Part shown: one piece after another, positions 62,469-64,000 of the stretch
Layout of the letters: each line of letters begins with the position of its first letter
Position numbering within the stretch: position 1 is the first letter of the stretch
Source: Corydoras sp. C115
Taxonomy: Eukaryota; Chordata; Actinopteri; Siluriformes; Callichthyidae
Direction of reading: 5' to 3'
Assembly (NCBI GenBank): GCA_019802505.1
Contig: JAFMOC010000589.1
Span: forward strand, 150,001 to 214,000
Length of the DNA: 64,000 bases
The notes under the pieces: generated by a model
Database searches by the model: none
Seen by the model: the letters and a program-made list of their open reading frames with translations, nothing else
Told to the model about the DNA's origin: nothing
Translations under genes and position numbers: made by a program

Positions 62469-63641
62469 TAGATAGATATAGATCAAGATTTAATACATTA
62501 TATATATATACACACAGTATGATTAATGATTAAATGGTGATGTCTCAATTTTTTAATTATATATAAGTACAAGTCAAATGTTTGGACACGCCCCCCCTCT
62601 TTTGCACTGACACTAAAGCGGTGATATTTACCGTATTTTCCGGACCATAAGGCGCACCGTATTATAAGGCGCAGTCTGAATTACGGACTCTATTTCTGTA
62701 CGGTACTTATTCTGTACGGCAGCGTATTATAAGGCACTCGCTAAAACATACGATCTACAAGAAAAGTAAAGGATGCAAAACGCTGATTTATAATTGAAGT
62801 TTATTCTACTACTTGATAAAACACACATTATTTTAATCACTCTTCTCCCACAAATCCACAAATGAAACAGCTTTTTAAAAAATTAAAAAGCTGTTTCATT
62901 ATCGAGCACTCCGGGTTCCCTCTCATCGATGTCCGAGTCCGTCTCGTCGCCGGGCGGCCGTTCGGCGACGATGCCGGCTTTCGCGAAAGCTCGGACGACG
63001 GTTACAGCAGAAACCTCAGCCCAGACATCCACAATCCATTCACAAACGGTGGCGTAACTCGCCCCGCCGCCGCCTCCCGAGTTTTAGTAAACGTGTGTTC
63101 ACCGTCTATCATCCATCGCTCCCACGCCGCCGCAACTTTACTTTAAACGCCCCGTTTACACCAATGTCCAGCGGTCGGAGTTCTTTATTTAATCCTCCCG
63201 GAATGACGGCGAGCTCCGAATTAATTTTCGGTCTCACAACAATACTTTTATAGAATTTGGAACTCAGTACACGTATAAGGCGCACCGGATTATAAGGCGC
63301 ACGTCCGATTACTGGGAAAATTTTAGGCTTTTAGGTGCGCCTTATAGTCCGGAAAATAAGGTATGTACAAATATATATATATATATATATATATTTAAAA
63401 CCCAATTGCACACAATACAAAATTTTATATGTAATAATATATATAGATCAAGAATTATTACATATTATATGTATGTATATATAAACAGTATGATTAATGA
63501 TTGAAAGGTGGTGTATGATTAATGAAAACCTCTATAAAACAGCATAAATATCTGATAAGAACAATTTATAAACAAAGGGCTGACTGACATTTCAGTTTTC
63601 TAATTAGAAGTTTAGGTATCTACATTAAAGTGTACGTAAAG

Positions 63642-63679
<38 letters not shown>

Positions 63680-63942
63680 ACAAACACACACAAACACACA
63701 CAAACACACACAAACACACACAAACACACACACACACACACACAAACACACACAAACACACACAAACACACTCACAGATGCGTCACCCACTCTGATCAGA
63801 AGTGTTTACAGCTGCCGTTTGCATGCTCTACTTCACAAATATTATAGATGTTTTTTAATAATAATCTTACTTTAGTCCGGAATGAATTATTTTTGAGGAC
63901 CAGCTCTGCTCCCACTTTTGGCTCATCTCCGTTCTTTTTCAA
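57290..63942 (-). CDS. esyt1: extended synaptotagmin 1, C-terminal 274 residues (9 exons, 5' end outside window)
   Basis: Join in transcript order: 63942-63871, 62339-62253, 62124-61978, 61808-61705, 61605-61507, 61234-61103, 58953-58848, 58179-58130, 57317-57290. All introns are GT-AG and phases match (825 nt with the stop). E-Syts are ER-anchored lipid-transfer proteins (SMP domain plus C2 domains) that tether ER to plasma membrane. The window holds the end of C2D (LGSLVLPLKDLL, VLDQWFSL, ESQILLRAELK), a Ser/Thr/Glu-rich linker with QELRQRTQGL, and C2E (GQVKLTIAYSEEENRLVVII, SYVSFILLPDKHKS, SFMSREKELIGK). The fifth C2 domain and these motifs identify ESYT1 rather than ESYT2/3, judged from remembered family sequence. 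C2E keeps the basic stretch after LLPDK but loop 3 reads SVKNSGSF, with no Asp pair. ESYT1 is normally about 1100 residues, so SMP and C2A-C lie right of the window. Confidence 0.94.
57351..57695 (+). mobile_element. V-SINE in last esyt1 intron, first of two
   Basis: GCGGCACGGTGGCTTAGTGG to ATAATGAATGAATG. Preceded by AAAGAAGCT (57342-57350) and followed by AAGGAAGCT (57696-57704). Starts about 34 nt upstream of the last exon acceptor, antisense to esyt1. Confidence 0.95.
57705..58056 (+). mobile_element. V-SINE in last esyt1 intron, second of two
   Basis: GCGGCACAGTGACTTAGTGG to ATGGATGGATGAATGAAT, followed by AAAGAAGCT (58057-58065). Three copies of the target sequence delimit two SINEs. 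Confidence 0.95.
58130..58179 (-). CDS. esyt1: esyt1 exon, C2E part 4
   Basis: 16 codons plus two bases, LQLTLNQINLRSADPQ and part of Trp. Donor GTACGA. Two tandem CAG acceptors lie at 58180 and 58174; using the first gives GK|LQLTL, and the second would delete LQ in frame, a possible NAGNAG-like choice six bases apart. Confidence 0.9.
58255..58600 (+). repeat. common fish interspersed repeat
   Basis: CAGAGCAGCTTTACAGAATA, AGAGCAAGCCGAAGCGACAG, AAGACAAAACTCCCTGTTAT and GTAGAAACCTTATGAGGACC are recognised from a repeat widespread in otophysan fish. Confidence 0.75.
58612..58702. repeat. fold-back palindrome of V-SINE tail
   Basis: ATTCATTCATTATCTTCCGC is followed after a short spacer (GAACCCCGCCACGACCC) by GCGGAAGATAATGCATGAAT; a hairpin made only of SINE tail sequence. 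Confidence 0.88.
58848..58953 (-). CDS. esyt1: esyt1 exon, C2E part 3
   Basis: FDFNMSLEEATQRHLDLSVK then NSGSFMSREKELIGK, ending in phase 0 at a GTATTA donor. SFMSREKELIGK is diagnostic for ESYT1 C2E. Loop 3 lacks the acidic pair that binds calcium in classical C2 domains. The intron before it (2149 nt) carries SINE copies and an older repeat. Confidence 0.95.
59226..59567 (+). mobile_element. V-SINE, full length, AATG tail
   Basis: CAGCACGCTGGCTTAGTGG to GCGGGAGATAATGAATGAAT; antisense to esyt1. Confidence 0.94.
59568..59741 (+). mobile_element. V-SINE 3' half in tandem
   Basis: TTCTCCAAAATTGCCCCATA directly after the AATG tail, ending GATAATGGATGG; the pair mixes both subfamilies. Confidence 0.92.
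59790..59965 (+). repeat. second copy of the same fish repeat
   Basis: AAAGAGCAAGCCAACATAAC, AGTGGCAACAAAAAACTCTG and CTTATGAGGACCAAGGCTC; same order as in 58255-58600. Confidence 0.72.
60005..60170 (-). mobile_element. second tRNA-SINE family, diverged
   Basis: GACATTTGGTTAATTAGCAG, AAGCAAAGCATCTTACTTG, AGGTTGATGGCCCAACTG. Confidence 0.7.
60185..60300 (+). mobile_element. possible hAT left end
   Basis: CAGTGCTTCTCAATTATTTT followed by C-rich GCGCCCCCCC blocks resembles the terminus of fish hAT-Charlie elements. No matching right end was found within the intron. Confidence 0.35.
61103..61234 (-). CDS. esyt1: esyt1 exon, C2E part 2
   Basis: NLQPCSKDSSDSYVSFILLP, DKHKSTKRKTAVKKRDLNPD, FNE and part of Arg. 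Acceptor GTGTAG, donor GTAAGA. Contains the polybasic stretch after LLPDK that in E-Syts is thought to bind PI(4,5)P2, and the LNPxFNE strand. One Asp of Ca-binding loop 1 (SDSY) is kept. Confidence 0.95.
61367..61448 (-). mobile_element. second tRNA-SINE family, head part
   Basis: CAACCTTCTGATTGATAGCC and CACCCTAACCACTGACGTAC, between esyt1 exons. Confidence 0.7.
61507..61605 (-). CDS. esyt1: esyt1 exon, C2E part 1
   Basis: Completes Ala, then NGDGRGSKRGQVKLTIAYSE, EENRLVVIIHSC and part of Arg. Acceptor GTGCAG, donor GTCTGT. GQVKLT..YSEE..LVVIIHSCRNL is the opening strand pair of C2E, very close to the mammalian GQVKLTLWYYSEERKL form. The 99-nt intron before it is the shortest here. Confidence 0.94.
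61705..61808 (-). CDS. esyt1: esyt1 exon, C2D-C2E linker
   Basis: 34 codons plus two bases: AAQSDETDHTVTSIETPASE then TQELRQRTQGLSAD. Low-complexity, rich in Ser, Thr and Glu, as expected for the disordered linker. QELRQRTQ corresponds to the PELRQRL motif of mammalian ESYT1. The acceptor ACTAAG is weak; the donor is GTAGGT. Confidence 0.88.
61978..62124 (-). CDS. esyt1: esyt1 exon, C2D part 3
   Basis: 49 codons, LSHSWGQPLGSLVLPLKDLL, KEKAMVLDQWFSLDGALPES, QILLRAELK, phase 0. Acceptor GTGTAG, donor GTATTA. LGSLxLPLxxLL and the closing WFxL strand mark the end of a C2 domain. The acceptor at 62125 was chosen because nine bases later the frame enters SWGQPLGSL cleanly. Confidence 0.92.
62253..62339 (-). 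CDS. esyt1: esyt1 exon, C2D part 2
   Basis: 29 codons, VAERAISPRWDEAFCSLVHN then PKEEMLRVK, phase 0 both ends; donor GTGAGC. The acceptor ATAAAAG is poor in pyrimidines but is the only one that keeps KVAERAISP continuous. P-x-W-D/N-E-x-F is the typical C2 strand signature. Confidence 0.92.
62424..62480 (+). repeat. GATA tetranucleotide repeat
   Basis: About 12 GATA units in an esyt1 intron. Confidence 0.97.
62566..62615 (+). mobile_element. left-end fragment of the same MITE family
   Basis: AGTCAAATGTTTGGACACGC followed by a C run and TTTTGCACTGACAC resembles the left end at 35885. It stops about 15 bp before the pogo-like element, which may have inserted into it. Confidence 0.5.
62862..62905. 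repeat. perfect inverted repeat at the end of the transposase fragment
   Basis: AATGAAACAGCTTTTTAA and its complement face each other across a few A/T bases, forming a hairpin of about 18 bp that contains the stop codon of the transposase fragment. Confidence 0.8.
62883..63140 (-). pseudogene. C-terminal fragment of pogo-like transposase
   Basis: Minus strand reads WERWMIDGEHTFTKT, then after a one-base frame change ASYATVCEWIVDVWAEVS, VVRAFAKAGI, an acidic tail and a stop at 62885-62883. The WxxWMxxGEHxFTKT..ASYATVCxW pattern is typical of the end of pogo/Tigger DDE transposases in fish. The catalytic core is missing and the frame is broken, so it cannot act. Confidence 0.78.
63643..63775 (+). 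repeat. CA tract with an 8-bp period
   Basis: After pure CA the unit becomes ACACACAA repeated about ten times, about 95 nt downstream of an esyt1 exon in transcript direction. Confidence 0.95.
63871..63942 (-). CDS. esyt1: esyt1 exon, C2D part 1
   Basis: 24 codons, LKKNGDEPKVGAELVLKNNS then FRTK, phase 0 both ends; acceptor TTGCAG, donor GTAAGA. This is the first esyt1 exon inside the window, reading toward lower coordinates. It matches the beta-strands of C2D that end in the SxKTK-type motif. Confidence 0.92.
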
Positions 63943-64000
63943 CTGCAATTAATAAACATCAGATATATTAAGTTCAATTCTATTTGATGCATTTGTTTAA

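Larger units (their letters stand above)
62631..63361 (-). mobile_element. pogo-like (Tc1/mariner superfamily) element with internal deletion
   Basis: Terminal inverted repeats of about 30 bp: left CCGTATTTTCCGGACCATAA, right (reverse complement) CCTTATTTTCCGGACTATAA, each followed by GGCGCACC. The flanks are TA at 62629-62630 and 62362 plus 1000, that is 63362-63363, a TA target duplication. GGCGCAC / ATAAGGCGC repeats fill the subterminal regions. On the minus strand it keeps the C-terminal tail of a DDE transposase. At 731 bp it is far shorter than a complete pogo element. Located in an esyt1 intron. Confidence 0.82.

Noticed and set aside
62862..63146. 94-codon plus-strand frame
   Set aside because: Opposite strand of the pogo-like transposase fragment.

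Overview
The window is vertebrate nuclear DNA, almost certainly from a teleost fish. It has spliced genes with GT-AG introns, long CA and TA microsatellites, and dense fish-type V-SINE, hAT, Tc1/pogo and MITE elements. The repeat styles (a V-SINE with ATGG or AATG tails, and the 'CAAGCC..GACAGTGGCAA' repeat) suggest an otophysan such as a catfish or relative. That placement is an inference and is weak.

Two protein-coding genes are supported, both on the minus strand and arranged head to tail. (1) esyt1 (extended synaptotagmin 1): its last nine coding exons lie at 63942-57290. They encode the end of C2D, a linker, C2E and the stop codon, 274 residues in all; the 5' part lies beyond the right edge. 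A candidate poly(A) signal at 54858-54853 would give a 3' UTR of about 2.4 kb. (2) fmnl3 (formin-like 3): its first eleven coding exons lie at 52560-839. They encode 347 residues, from the MGN myristoylation start through most of the GTPase-binding/FH3 region. FH1, FH2 and the C-terminal tail lie beyond the left edge. All exon junctions keep the reading frame: the two sets sum to 1041 and 825 nt. The proteins act in Cdc42-controlled actin assembly (FMNL3) and at ER-plasma membrane contacts (ESYT1). Nothing in the sequence shows them working together.

Everything else is intron or intergenic DNA dominated by one tRNA-derived SINE of the V-SINE superfamily. It has an A box TGGCTTAGTGG, a B box GGTTCGAATCC, the conserved core TTTCCTCCGGGTTCTCCGG, and a tail of ATGG or AATG repeats. 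I count about 85 full or partial copies, on the order of a third of the window, in both orientations, often tandem, nested or as inverted pairs. Copy borders given here are accurate to about 10 bp. Two further tRNA-derived SINE families, two elements with clear target-site duplications (a hAT MITE at 389-713 and a pogo-like element at 62631-63361), a Tc1-like relic, two minisatellites of about 1 kb and long TA tracts fill most of the remainder.

I found no new gene system. The most informative structures are the SINE dynamics: an empty-site/filled-site pair about 54 kb in, a triple target-site duplication in the last esyt1 intron, a four-unit SINE-derived tandem array in the esyt1 3' region, recurrent SINE dimers with a shared linker, and a direct duplication that flanks the in-frame exon 2 of fmnl3.
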